Assembly (NCBI GenBank): GCA_001662425.1
Contig: BDDC01000198.1
Location: forward strand, 24,014 to 88,013
Length of the DNA stretch: 64,000 bases
Reading direction: 5' to 3'
Origin: Chlamydomonas sphaeroides
Lineage: Eukaryota > Chlorophyta > Chlorophyceae > Chlamydomonadales > Chlamydomonadaceae
Numbering within the stretch: position 1 is the first letter of the stretch; every line of letters starts with the position of its first letter. The position numbers and the translations under genes were made by a program. The notes under the pieces are model-generated. The model was given only the letters and a program-made list of their open reading frames with translations. It was not told the origin of the DNA and ran no database searches. Of the stretch, positions 35,901 through 47,444 are shown piece by piece.

Positions 35901-38900
35901 GCCTGGCGTGGGCACCCCAGGCTGCAGCAGCTGCGTGAAGCAGTCCCTGCCGCCGCCAGCGCGCCACGCGGACCTCCGATGTATGCCAGAACCCCGACCC
36001 TGGGCCCCAGGCTGCTTGCCGCTGCCTACAGCAGCTCCCCAGCCGCCCCAGCCGCCAGCGCGCGACGGGCTCTCACCGTTCTGGCGCTCGCCAAACTGCT
36101 GCATGGCGTACTCCACGCCCACGGCGCGGGGGCCGGAGGCGCCCTTCTCCGTCGCAATCTTGGTGGTGCGCGCGCCCGTCACAACCTGCGGCGCGCGGTG
36201 CGTGCGGATCGTCAGGGTTTGCTAGCCAGCACAGGCGATGCTGCCGCCGCAGGGGCTGCCATGTGGGTCGACGAGCCCTGCGCCGAGGGGCGGGGGCCGA
36301 CGGGCCCTATGCCAAGGGGGAGACACGCTCTGCTGGCTTGCGCACCTTGAGGTTGCCGCGGGTGAGCGCGGGCTTTAGGTAGGTGCGGTACGTGTCGGCG
36401 CGCTGGCCCTTGTTCTGCGACACCTGGAACTCGCCAAAGCCCTCCTGCGGGCGCGAGGCGGTTGGGTTGGGGCGGGGACGGGGAGCAAGGCGTGAGCATG
36501 CTGGGCGGGGGCTTCGGCCGTGACTAGTGGGCTGCGGACAGCGCATCGTGCGCCGCCTGCCGCGCCGCTGTAGGCAGGCCCGGCCATTGCCGGACCGGCA
36601 TGGTTGCTGCAGCGCTAGCCGGCCCGGGCCATTGAGCTGTGTGCGCTACGTGTTACGACGTATGTGTGAAACCAACTACGCAAACAGCTGCAGGAACACA
36701 GGTTCCGACACAGAAAGCCAGCTAGTCCCACCTGAGGGCGGCTCCAGTCGTTGAAGTCTGTGGGCCCCCGGGCAGAGGCATCGGCAGGCACGGACCGAGG
36801 GATTGACCAACCAGTCGTCGTGCATACAGGACACAACGTTAGTACGGCACGGTAGATCAGAGCATGTACCATGAGAACCACGGACAATCTCGAATTATCC
36901 GTGAGCAAGCCCGGGCCCATTCCAACGGCAGGCAGTGCAGGGAGCAGCGGCGCCTCGGCACGCACACTGACTACACCGGCTGCCACCCGCCGCGGTACAG
37001 TACCTGTGCTGCCCGCCAGCCGTGGCGCCGCCCAAGTCCCCACATCCGACGCTCACCCGGGTTGGCCTTCATGCCGGCGGCCGCCGCGGCCCTGAAGAAC
37101 TCCTCGTGCAGCACATTGTCATAGCGCGGCTGCTCCACGCGCATGGTGCCCGTCTGGCCGTGGAAGGCTTTGGGGCCTGTACGCAGCGGCAGCAGTTGGC
37201 ACAAGGCTACAAGTGATCACGGCACGCAGGGGACGCAGCGCCCACTGGTGCAGCGGGACACGTGCCGCGCCGTGGCCCTGATCCAGCGGATTCCAGCTCC
37301 AGCGCAGCCTCAACGCACTCCACTTGCAAGCCCGCCCACGGCAGCCGACCCGCTGCCAGGGGGCACTGTGCGCATCCCACAGCCTGCCAAGCAACGATGC
37401 GCGCACACGCACCGTTGCCGTAGCACTCGGATTGGACAAAGAAGTCGAGCACGTCCTTGCTGCCCCAGCCCTCCAGGCCCCAGCTGTCGTAGTCGGCGGG
37501 CGAGCCGCGGTGGTACAGCGTGGCGTTGGTGCCCGAGGAGCCGCCGAGGAGTCGGCCGCGAGCCAGGTAGATCTGCGGGGCGCAGAGCAGCAGGGGCAGG
37601 CGGTGAGAGCCCGTTTGGGGAGCGAAGGCTCGTGTCGGCAGACAGCTGAAGGCTGGGTCAGGTGTGCCCTGCGCTGCTGCAGTGGCCTCGCATGCTGGTG
37701 GGGCATCGCTGGTGCGCAGAAGCGTCCCGTGTCATCCGATGGAGCCCAGCCGCCGAGCTGCACTCCGGCAGCGACCAGCCACGCAGCGCGACTGGCCGCC
37801 GCCTTGCACGCTGCGCCGAGCTCCCTGCTCAAACCCGTCCCCGGCAAGAGTGTGCCGATCTCCGCATGGGCGAGAACGCTGCTGCGCAATGGTGGCGCAG
37901 CAGCGTGTGTGCTGCCGGGACCGGCCGGTGCTGCAGGACGAACGTGCCCTGTTTCCACAGCCCGCCGCTCGGGATGTGCCCGTGCCGCCGGCATCCATGC
38001 CTCGACGCCGGCGCGCCGGTTGGCTGTCCCCAAAACATCAGCCCAGCGACCATGTGGGTCCGCCCGTCGGCCCTGCGCCAGCGGAGCCCGCTCCAGGCCC
38101 CGCCGCTACCGCTGCCGCTGCCGCACCTCGCGAGCCACCAGCTGCTTCTGGGTGAGCGAGCTCATCCCCCAGTCCATCACCGGGTGCCCGAACAGGCGAG
38201 CAATGCCCGCGGGCACAGCCACCTCCATGGAGTCGCCCGAAGGGCCGGCCTGCAGGGCGTTTGGCAGCCGGGGATCAGCCAGAGCAGGGTGGAGGCGGCG
38301 CGGGGTGGCGGGGGCACTGGGGTAATGAGGCGGGCTGGCGGAGGGGGGGGGCAGCTGGCGGGCTTGCACAGGAGCTGTAGGAGGGTCGGTGGCATGTCAG
38401 ACGGTGTGGCACACGGACGCAGCTGTTGCTGCGGCGTACCTCCAGCACCAGGACCTTCTTAGTGCCATCGGCAGACAGCTTGTTGGCCAGCACGCAACCC
38501 GCCTGGCAACGGGGTGTGGGCGTCAGGCAGCACGGGAGCAGCGCGGCACGTCGGGGTCCGGCGGGGGCCAGAAGGCACCTCGTCAGGACGGCAACGCACT
38601 CCGCAAGCAAGATCAGCCGCCGTTGAATGCACTCGAGCGCGAAGGGACAAGGGGCCGGCCGCAGCGTCGACTCACAGTTCCGCCTCCCACGATGACATAG
38701 TCGAACTTCTCTCCGGCGGCCGGTGCAGACGCACGCACCGCGAGCGAGCGACGGGTGATGCCTGGGCGAGGGAAGCAGCTCAACCGGCTGTACTTGCGGC
38801 GCAATCGGCTGCATGCAAGCGCCGTGGCGAGCTTCCTGGCCACGCACCCGCACGACGAGAGGCCCGCGGAAGCGTAGCCGATCGTGTCGATTGCAGCATC

Positions 38901-38902
38901 AT
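32955..38902 (-). CDS. FAP: Fatty acid photodecarboxylase (GMC oxidoreductase family), plastid
   Basis: Light-driven FAD enzyme that decarboxylates fatty acids to alkanes and alkenes in the chloroplast. Sixteen in-phase exons give about 603 residues: 38848-38902, 38676-38761, 38440-38502, 38127-38249, 37413-37572, 37057-37176, 36732-36757, 36346-36444, 36077-36185, 35230-35413, 34765-34919, 34147-34298, 34001-34022, 33702-33847, 33347-33496, 32955-33116. The N terminus (MMLQSTRSATLPRASRR...) is a basic, Ser-rich plastid transit peptide. Then come the FAD-binding VIVGGGTAGCVLA, GMC signatures GRLLGGSSGTNATLYHRG and GAVHTPHLLMLSGIGP, and a C-terminal HSGNALVGTCAMG. The Cys in LATTGCDHGAF (about 384) and the Arg in QMRFVPG (about 404) are the residues separating photodecarboxylases from other GMC enzymes (Cys432 and Arg451 in the Chlorella enzyme). 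The first exon is inferred: the alternative in-frame upstream reading has no ATG, while splicing from 38848 to 38761 gives an ATG and a good transit peptide. Divergent neighbour at 39723. Confidence 0.9.
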
Positions 38903-39722
38903 GGTTGCTGGCTTGAGCAGCACCTGGCCTTGCACGGCGCGGGCCTGAAAGACCCTGCTGCTACGTGATCACGGCTGTGTTGATAAGTATGACAACTACA
39001 GCAAAGGCATTCGGCGCGCCTCGAGGCACGGTAGAGGCGAACAAACAAAAGTCCACCCCAGATCTCCCGGAAGAAGTTGTCACTGAACAGTCCTTCTCAT
39101 TAAGCACAGCAGCATATACTGTTTTAACGACAATTGCTCGACCGGGTAGCGCAACCCAGGCAGCGCTCTCTCGCGCAGCCCGTGGAACGAATGGTGAAAA
39201 CAAGCGAACTCACTCTCGCGATTGCACAGACTGGGAGCAGCCGAAGCAACAGGCGGTGAGGGCGACCCAAGGGTCGTCGACGACATGGCGAACAGGAGGC
39301 CTCCTGGTGGCGAAGGTGTCCGAACGCCCTGTCCCAGTGCTTTGCTGTCCATAATCGGGCTCCGCGACTCAAGCAGGAGCTCGCCGAGCAACAGCGGTAG
39401 GTTGGGCCAAGGAAGCGGGCGCACCCCGAGGCTTGCCGTTGTGCCGACGACAATCGTTCCAGGCCTGATTCGGCACTGTAGAGCGTCTCTCACAAAGTGC
39501 CTTGCGCGTGGAGCCTTCTAGAAGCTAGGCCGTCAAACCCAACGGTCGAGGTGACCTCATCTGGCATCGGGTGCGCGACGCCCCCAGCACAATGCTGCCC
39601 GCCCCCAAGGCACTTGCGGACATGCACCTGGCGCATTTGACACCACATCAGCACCCGGGCTTGCACGACAAGCATAGCCAACCCGCCGCATCACAGAAAG
39701 AGACCCCACAGCACCCCACGAC
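38903..39722. promoter_or_regulatory. Divergent promoter region of FAP and the NTF2-like gene
   Basis: 820 bases lie between the two start codons. The middle (about 38960-39130) is AT-richer than the surroundings, as expected of a promoter. No conserved coding segment or recognisable element was assigned. Confidence 0.5.
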
Positions 39723-42608
39723 ATGGCAATCAGCACCTCCGCCAACGGCGGCGCCTCGGCGCTGCCCACCGTCACCAAGGTGCGCGCGCCTGCACGCGCG
39801 GGAAGCAGCCGAGGCACAGCACCTCGCGGCGCCTGCGCTTCCTGCGGCTTCACTTCTCCCCCAACATCCCCCGAACACCTCTCGCTCGCGTGCCCCGGTC
39901 CTCCGCACGCAGCTGCCTGATGACGTGCAGCCCGAGGTGCGCGCACTGATCGACACGCTGCAGCGCTACAAGGCCGCCACCGAGGTGAGCTGCCCAGCCA
40001 CACACATACACACCCGGCGGTACCGGCCACGCGACCAAGCCAAGCCGGCGGGGCCAGGGGTGCCGCCTCCCGCGGCCTCCCGCCCCCGCCAGCGTACGCC
40101 GCGCGGGCATGCTTCCGAGGCCCAGCCGCTGACGCCCTCGGTCATGCGTCCGTGGCGTTGCCACAGCACTGGTTGCGGCAGTCAGCCCTCCGCCACAGCG
40201 CCATGCCTGCCTGCACCTCTCAGCCCCTGACACCCACCGCCCCGCCGCCACCCGCCACGTGGCCGCGCTTCCCGCCTCGGCGCAGTGGGACGAAATCGAC
40301 GAGGCGACCCGCGCCCTGGACGCCGATGCCGTGTACGACTCGCCCTTCATGTGGGTCTGGCATGGGTGGGGGGCGGTTGGGCTCTTAAGAGAGCTAGAGC
40401 CAGCGAGGTCTGTTGCTACCCCGGGGCCGGGGCCCATTCTGCAAGGGCGCCGCACGCGAGGTCTGTCAGCAGGCCGCTAGGCCGCAGCAAGGGGCTAGCT
40501 TGTCAGCCAGGCGCTTGGCTGTCAGGGCAGTGCGTCGGCGCTGTGGCAGGGGCCCTTGGCTTGCGCGCTGCCGGCGGCGCCGGAGAGCGCCCGCCCGCAG
40601 CAGTGACCTCCTCCACCCCGACGCAGGTACATTTCTGGCGGTCGTGACCGGGTGCGCGCGGTGGCCAAGCTCCTGGCGCCCTTCGCCTACACCGAGTTTG
40701 AGCCCAAGGTGCGCGCCCGCCCACCCCAGCTTTGTGTCAGTGGCTCGAGACCTCTTGGCTGCTCCGCGCCCACCAGCGGGCCGCCGCGACGCCACTCCCG
40801 GGCTTCGCCGCGCGCCCGCACGTGTTATCGCCCCTGTTCCGACACGCCGCCGACGCGCTACGCACAGCGCCCTGGGCGCCCCCAGCTGCCCCCGCCGCCA
40901 TGTCCACTCCCATGCGGCCTGCCAACGTGCTCCGGCCTGCCCGCCTCCTCCCCAGCCGCACCGCGCGCCAACGGACGGCTCGGCCCTGCCTCCGGCTCCT
41001 CCCACCGCCACAGTTATTGACGGCACCCGCCCCCTGCTCCCTCGCCGCCCCCTCACCTTCCCTCCCCCGGCCTTCCCAGCTGGTCCGCATTCAGATGGAC
41101 TCGGCCGCGCGCAAGGCCGAGCTGCAGGTGGACGGCACGCTGTTCGTGGTGCCGCGCCGCCACTGGTGGCTGCCGGTCACCTACCTGCTGCCCGGCCGCA
41201 TCCCCGTCGACGGCACCGTGACCATGCAGGTGAGGCGGCCGCAGCGGGGCGGCACTGAACATTGCATAGGGGCTCGCCATCCTGGTCTGCATAGCTGTGT
41301 GGAAGCCGGGGTAACAGAAGAGGTGGTGCGCGCCGGCGCAGCGGAGCCGTGATAGGGAAGCGAGCCCAGGGTGTTGCGTAGCTTGCTGGAGAGGGCATGA
41401 GGTTGTGTGGGCTGTCGTAGGGGGCTGCCGCATCTGGCGCGCGTGGGACACAGCTGGGGCGCGGTGGCGTGCAGCGCTGCAGCGGCGGGCAAAGTACAGC
41501 GAGTGCCGGCCGCAGCGCCAGCGGGGAAGGCGAGCTGGCGCTGGGTGAGGGACCCTGTGGTGCTCCCGCCTGCATGAATGGGCGTCCGGCGCTCAGCGTC
41601 CGGCAGTTGGAGAGCCGGGTAGCGTCAGGGCCGTGGTTTTCCCTTGGCCAGCGTTGCGGGTGCCGGCGTCGCGGGCTTCGCACAGGCGATGCGGCATCGC
41701 AGCTGTCACCTATGCTGATGCGGGTGCTTGTGCTGCCGTGGGCTTGCGCTGCAGGTCAAGAGCTGGAACGACAAGGTCGCCCGCATCCAGGAGCGGTGCG
41801 TGGGCCGGGGGGGCGCCCTTGTGCACTCGGGCCGCCGAGCGTGCGCAGGCCTCGTGGGAGCCGGCCAGGGACCGGCACAGCCGTGTCCTGGACACGTAGT
41901 GACCCGCCTCAGCGCTGACCCCAACACTTGTCTTCCCCGCGTATGATGCCTGCCAGCCTAGCCCGAGCAAGTCGGGACACGCGGTCTCAGTACGCGCCCC
42001 TCGCCCTCGCCGCGCCCGCAGCTTCTCCAACGTGCCCAACCTCATCCCCTTCCTGGCGCGCTGGGCCGCGGGCTGGGCGGTGGGCACCTTCGGCGCCATC
42101 ACCGAGCCCGCGCTGCGCACGCTGGGAGAGCACATCAGCACCGGCTACAGCGCCGTGCAGGTGGGGCGGGCGTCGGAGTTGTACCTGGCGTGTGTTAGGG
42201 AGGAATGTGCCAAGGAGCATGTGAGATTGGGGAACGGAGTGATTCCTACCGTACCTAGCTAGCATCCTCAGCTAGCAGCCCACGCATTTATCCCGGGCCA
42301 TCGGCCCGAGTAGAAGATGCGGCCTTGAAGCAGCCCGCGCGCCGTCCGTGCCTAGCATCCTCTGACCGGCAACACTGGCAGATCGGCGCGCATCCGCACA
42401 CCGTGGCCGCAGCCTGCGCGCAGCCGCCTTGCAGCTCCCTGACATGGGATACTTGCTGCCGGCGTGTGCGCCGTAGGGCTCCGCGGAGCAGGTGGCGGCC
42501 AAGCCGGCGGTGCAGTCCGTCGCGGGCAAGGTGGAGGCTTCCAAGGATTCCGTGCTGTCGACGGTGGACGCGACGAAGGCCAAGGTGGCCGGCGCTGTGG
42601 GCCTGTAA
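39723..42608 (+). CDS. NTF2/SnoaL-like protein with amphipathic C-terminal tail (function unknown)
   Basis: Eight in-phase exons give about 245 residues: 39723-39779, 39913-39984, 40286-40350, 40627-40708, 41080-41229, 41755-41795, 42022-42160, 42477-42608. Residues about 40-140 look like an NTF2/SnoaL fold: a helical start (LPDDVQPEVRALIDTL), the pattern DADAVYDSPFMYISGGRDRV typical of the cone-shaped fold, then alternating beta strands (RIQMD, ELQVDGTLFVVP, VDGTVTMQVKSW). No catalytic residue can be assigned. After a helical stretch (FLARWAAGWAVG), the last 45 residues (SAEQVAAKPAVQSVAGKVEA and on) form a predicted amphipathic helix with Ala/Val/Lys repeats, as in lipid-droplet or LEA-type proteins. 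No transit peptide is obvious. Head-to-head with FAP, which suggests, but does not show, a lipid role. Two TGTAA motifs lie at the stop and at 42919-42923. Confidence 0.65.
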
Positions 42609-43222
42609 TGGCACCCACATACACGCGGCCGCATACAAGCAGGAGCTGGTGGGAAGTTGCTTGGGCTTGAGTTATTGGCCGTTGGGCGTTGGGCGGTCGG
42701 TCTGGGCGTTGCCGCGGCGGTTGAAGCGGCGAGGCGGGGGGGGGGCCACATGTGGGCCGGGGGAAGGGGGCGCTGGTTGATGGGGTACGCTGGTAGGGTG
42801 CTTATGTTGGGAGTGCTTCGTGGACTTGATGGTTTGGCAAGACGGCTGTCGGCGGCGATGGGCATTCTGCCCGTTCCGCACAGCAGTCCTCGTTAGTCGG
42901 CTCACTGAGATGGCGTCCTGTAACGGTGCTATCGGGTGTCAACGACGCCTTCTGACCTCCTCAGCCGTTCAAAGTACTTGAGTAACATGGTGTTGTGGCG
43001 TCGGCCTGCGCCTACGCTGTGCATGGACGCGGCGGCCGTCGACAGCCGGGTCGTGCCCGTGGGGTTCGTGTCAGAGCCATTGGGCAGTCAGTACCAATAA
43101 TCAAACTGCTAAGCGAGACAAGGCGAAAGCACTCGCAACGACGAGAAGCACCAGCATAGTAGCACCGGCGTAACGCCAGTCAGAACGCCAGCGCACTCGC
43201 GCATCAACCCCAACTGGCGACC
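42609..43222. other. Intergenic region
   Basis: 3' flank of the NTF2-like gene, with TGTAA at 42919-42923 as likely poly(A) signal, then the promoter and 5' UTR of the first TLC gene. No gene seen. Confidence 0.6.
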
Positions 43223-44410
43223 ATGCCGCTGAACGCAACCGAGCTGTTCCACAGCTTTGTGGCGCCAAATCTCTTTATTCCGGGTTCAAAGCCTAGTCTC
43301 GTTGATTTTACGGTGACAGCCTATATCGCAGTTCTGGTGCTTGCGCTTCGTCTGGTGTTCGAGAAGCTCGTCATCCCTCCGTTCGCAAGAATGCTGGAGC
43401 GTCGATCCAAGTCTGGCAGCAAGACAGGTGCGTATCGGGTCGACCGTGCCAACGCCTCGACCGCACCCCCGCCGCCGGAGGCCATCCACGGCTTGACGTC
43501 CCTCCACAGCTACCCCACGATGGACAAGGACGTTCAAGCCAGTCCGAAAATGCAGTCGGGCCCTTACCTTCAGCGCTGCCCGGCCTCCAACCCGCAGCCT
43601 TCCAGGTGCTCGACAACCTATGGATAGCTGCGTTCGCGGGCGGCCTGACGGGCTACGCCTGGTACGTCACCGTCACCTCCAACGGCGGCTGCGTTCCGTG
43701 GCACCCCTGGCCCTGCCTGGAGGGCTGGCCGCAGCACGCCGTGTCGCTGGGGCAGCGGCTGTTCATGGTGCTGTCGTTCGGCTACTACAGCTATGAGCTG
43801 CTGGGCACGGCGCTGGGGCTGGGCACCAAGCTTAAGAAGGACATGGTCGCGCACCATGTGGCTACCATGGCGCTCACGCTCATCGCGTGAGTGCAAGCCA
43901 CATAGGGGGGAGCGTGGGGCTGGGAGGGGCCGACCCATGGCGGGCACACGACTGCAGGCTGCTGGTGCTGAGGGGCGCAGCAGGCACGTGCTCAGCTGTC
44001 GCAGCCTGCGGCGGCCAACGCGCTACTCGCAGCAACGCGCTCCGCCGCTCCGCAGGTACAACGTCAACCTCAAGCGCATGTGCGTCATGTGGCAGGCCCT
44101 GTTCGACATCTCCAACCCCATCTTGCACTTGGCCAAGGCGCTGCACGCTGCCGGCGTGCCCGCCCTGGAGCCCGTCAAGTGGGTCATGTTCAACTCCTTT
44201 GCGGCGTCCTTCCTGGTGTGCCGCGTGCTGGCGGGCCCATACTCCATCCTGTGGCCGGCGTTCACGGTCGGGCTGGAGGTGCTGCCGACCAGCCATAGCT
44301 ACCCGTGCCTAGCGCTCATGGTGTTCGTGTACGCGCTACAGCTGTTGTGGTTCGCAAAGATTGTGGAGATTGCGGTCAAGGGGGACAAGCCGGCGGACAA
44401 GGAGGAGTAG
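43223..44410 (+). CDS. TLC-domain membrane protein (ceramide synthase-like), copy A
   Basis: TLC proteins are multi-pass endoplasmic reticulum proteins; ceramide synthases N-acylate long-chain bases. Three in-phase exons (43223-43427, 43598-43886, 44056-44410) give 282 residues. Several hydrophobic helices are visible (VTAYIAVLVLALRLVF, AFAGGLTGYAWYV, LFMVLSFGYYSYELL, MVFVYALQLLWFAKIV), with a Lys-rich cytosolic end (KGDKPADKEE) of ER-retention type. The Lag1-like segment begins MVAHHVATMALTLIA and continues NLKRMCVMWQALFDISNPIL. It has the paired His of the family, but where ceramide synthases have HD..SD this protein has FD..SN, so ceramide synthase activity is doubtful. The starting ATG is the first in frame, and the N-terminal 60 residues are colinear with copy B, about 2 kb downstream. 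Confidence 0.75.
43657..43945 (+). repeat. Near-identical duplicated tract between the two TLC genes, first copy
   Basis: 289 bases here match 45615-45903 with one difference seen (A at 43925, T at 45883). The tract covers 230 coding bases and the first 59 bases of the following intron, while flanking coding sequence differs strongly. The pattern fits recent gene conversion. Confidence 0.9.
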
Positions 44411-45200
44411 GGAAGGCCATGGCCCATGTCCCTCGTGCGAGCCAATGAGGTGTGGGTCAGCAGGGTAGCTGCACGGGCACGTCCCGAAGCCTCGGTTGTT
44501 CACCGTGGCAAGTAGCCGCATGGAAGCGGGCAGCGGTGTCGCGGTCTTCGCATTCGGGCTGAGTGCACTCGCAACTCGATGCGCACTGCGAATCCATGCG
44601 TCGCGCAGATGCGGGATAAGAGGCATATTGGCCTGATGAGCGCACCTCTGAGGGGTATAGGAGGCGGCTCCTCCTGGCGGGGGAGGAGCCTCTCGCGTCC
44701 TTGCCCGTCCTGCTACCCAGGCCATAGCCTGGGGGCGACCGGCGGCGTGATGCTGTTGTGCGGTGGGGTTGCAATGACCTCGCGTGGGGCTGTTGAGTGC
44801 AGCTGCGGTGTTTGGCACAGCAATGCTGGCCACTTACTTCTGCGTGGCGGTTGGGCGTCGTACGGGCGTCGGCGTGGGGTGCTGCCTCAGGGAGGGGACG
44901 AGTGCTGCTGACATGTGGATGTGCGTCAGAACGACGAAACCTCTTTGCAAGTTGCATCTTTCCGCACGCACCTCCCAGCCGTACCAGCGTCCCGCCACAC
45001 CCTGGGCGAGGAGAAGGCCAACAAGCAAGCGAGACCCTAAAATTGACCCTCGGGTCGTTTGTCCGCATCTTCAGGTTCCCCGACGTAACTTTCACGAGAA
45101 CCGTTGCGCGGCACTAGCAATATTACACAAACAGTAGAACTCAAGTCATGCATCGCTATCCAAAGAACCCTCGTTAGAAGTGAACGCGTTCTGACAGTCT
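44411..45200. other. Intergenic region between the TLC genes
   Basis: 3' flank of TLC copy A and promoter of copy B. No conserved coding segment and no TGTAA motif were found. Confidence 0.55.
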
Positions 45201-46794
45201 ATGTCCTTGCCCTCGGAGCTTTTCGTCGGGAGAAGCATGGATACGTCTTCGGAGCTACCGTTGCCGGCGTCGCCTCTGGGAGCTGCAGTTACCCGGCTCG
45301 GGGTGCTATTCGCGCCAAACCTCGCGGTCCCCGGCTCGCAGCCTCGCCTCTTAGATTTCTCTGCCGCGATATGGATCGCATTGCTGCTGCTGGCGCTACG
45401 CTACGCGGCAGAGCGATACGTGCTGCCGCGGCTGGCGTCCGCCCTAAAAGCAGCACACGGCCGCCACGGCCAGCGCCAGCGAGCGCCCGCCGGCCCCGTC
45501 GGGTCACACGCCCCCGCGCTCGGCAGCCCCGCGGCACCCGTGCCCCCCGGCTCCGCCGACGCCGTGCTTAACAGCTCCTGGATCGCGCTGACCTCTGGCG
45601 CGCTTACAGTGGCCGCCTGGTACGTCACCGTCACCTCCAACGGCGGCTGCGTTCCGTGGCACCCCTGGCCCTGCCTGGAGGGCTGGCCGCAGCACGCCGT
45701 GTCGCTGGGGCAGCGGCTGTTCATGGTGCTGTCGTTCGGCTACTACAGCTATGAGCTGCTGGGCACGGCGCTGGGGCTGGGCACCAAGCTTAAGAAGGAC
45801 ATGGTCGCGCACCATGTGGCTACCATGGCGCTCACGCTCATCGCGTGAGTGCAAGCCACATAGGGGGGAGCGTGGGGCTGGGTGGGGCCGACCCATGGCG
45901 GGCCTCACGTGAGGGGTGCTGCGCCGCGTAACGCCGACTGAGCCCGCAGTGGGGCTAGCTGCGTGGCGAGCGGGGACGCGGGGCGGCCGGCGGCAGTAGG
46001 CGAGGGGACGTCGGGAGCGACATGAGCAGCGCGCCCAGCTAGGGGGCTGGTGCGGCCGCATGGCGCACGTGCCCGCTTTGGTCGGCAAGGCGCTAGCCCT
46101 GATCCCGCCGGGGACGCCGCCTAGTACTAGGGCACTCCCCTGTCTGGCAACCCAACCCCGCTGCCCCCGTCCCTTGTTGTGGCCTACCGACCTGCAGGTA
46201 CCGGGTGAACCTCAAGCGCATGTGTGTCATGTGGCTCGCGCTGGTGAGGTCGCGGCCTGCGTGCGTGCCCATGCCAGGGGTTGCTGCGCGTCCGGCCAGC
46301 GGAGAGCGGCTCATTGCATCCGTAGGGGTTGTCCGCCGCCTGCGCTTACCTGTGGTGGGGCGAAAGGAACCGTGTGGATTTTGGCTCCCTGCAAGGGGTC
46401 GGATGCCTGCTTTTAAAGCCGGCCACGACTCACCGCTGTCTGGGTGTGCCCCTGGTGCTGCGCTTGCCATTCGCACCCCCGGCAGTTCGACATCTCCAAC
46501 CCGATCCTGCACTCCGCCAAGGCGCTGCACGCCGCCGGCATTAGTTCGCTGGAGCCCGTCAAGTGGGTCCTGTTCAACTCCTTTGCGGCGTCCTTCCTGG
46601 TGTTCCGCGTGCTGGCGGGGCCGTACGCTATCCTGTGGCCGTCCTTCACGGTCGGCCTCGACGTGTTGCCGCCCAGCCATAGCTACCCGTGCCTAGCGCT
46701 CATGGTGTTCGTGTACGCACTACAGCTGGTGTGGTTCGCAAAGATCGTGGAGATTGCGGTCAAGGGGGACAAGGCGGCGGACAAGGAGGCGTAG
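45201..46794 (+). CDS. TLC-domain membrane protein (ceramide synthase-like), copy B
   Basis: Tandem paralogue of copy A, 332 residues from the first ATG (320 if the ATG at 45237 is used; the second start fits copy A better). Exons 45201-45844, 46198-46243 and 46486-46794 are in phase. The N-terminal part is colinear with copy A (GVLFAPNLAVPGSQPRLLDF against VAPNLFIPGSKPSLVDF). The linker before the conserved core is longer, Pro/Ala/Gly-rich, and lacks the intron of copy A. Here an intron interrupts the Lag1-like segment between WLAL and FDISN, where copy A has none. The same FD..SN change is present. The C-terminal half keeps LEPVKWVLFNSFAASFLVFRVL and the Lys-rich end KGDKAADKEA. Multi-pass ER membrane location is expected. 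TGTAA at 47345-47349 may end the transcript. Confidence 0.75.
45615..45903 (+). repeat. Near-identical duplicated tract between the two TLC genes, second copy
   Basis: Partner of 43657-43945; it includes the end of the first exon and the start of the first intron of TLC copy B. Confidence 0.9.
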
Positions 46795-47444
46795 AGTGGC
46801 AAGGGTTGCCCGTGTTGGGTAAACGTTGTATAGCAATGACCCCAGGGGCCGGCTGTCTGTGTTGCTCTGGCACCAGACACCGGATGGCACCGGACGCCAT
46901 CGCGCAAACTCGCGTTTTGTTTCCATACATGGTGCGTGTTAGGCCACGCGAGCAGCAGCGCGCAGCTGTTGCTGGCGGTGGCGAGCGGGAGCGTAGCAGT
47001 GATGCAGTGTTTGGGGCGGGAAGCGGCGCAGGGGTCCCTGCCTGCTGGCTGTGCGGCTGGCGGGGCGGCGGTGTTTGCGGTAGCTGTTGCTAGCGTGCTA
47101 GCGGGGCCAGGGGGCAGGATGCCCATCACAGGTCTGACGTAAGCGTATCCCGGGCATGTCCGGGCGAAGGAACCAGGGCCGTGGTAGCGATAATCTCTTT
47201 AGGTTGCGGGTGGCCGTATGGGCGGGCGTTCTGGGGCCTGCTGGGGTTTCGTGACCCGAGGCCCGTGCTCTGCGTGTATTGTTCTCCGGATCAATATCCA
47301 TACCTGTGACATTGTCAACGGCATTATACGCAATTGCCATTCGCTGTAATCCGTCCACACGCCTCCGTCCAGCACCCAGTTGCCCGCGCATGTCCAGCAT
47401 GTCCCGCCGCATACCCAACGTGCTGCTGCTTTAGCCAGCATCAG
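46795..47444. other. Intergenic region
   Basis: 3' flank of TLC copy B with TGTAA at 47345-47349, and the promoter of the next gene. No coding segment recognised. Confidence 0.55.

Noticed and set aside
34914..36350. 478-residue open frame on the plus strand opposite FAP
   Set aside because: Antisense to FAP exons 9-11 and their introns, with no conserved motif.
38613..38843. FAP start at 38843 in the frame continuous with FDYVIVGGG
   Set aside because: The codon at 38843 is GTG, and no ATG is in frame upstream; splicing from an upstream exon with ATG at 38902 gives a standard transit peptide.
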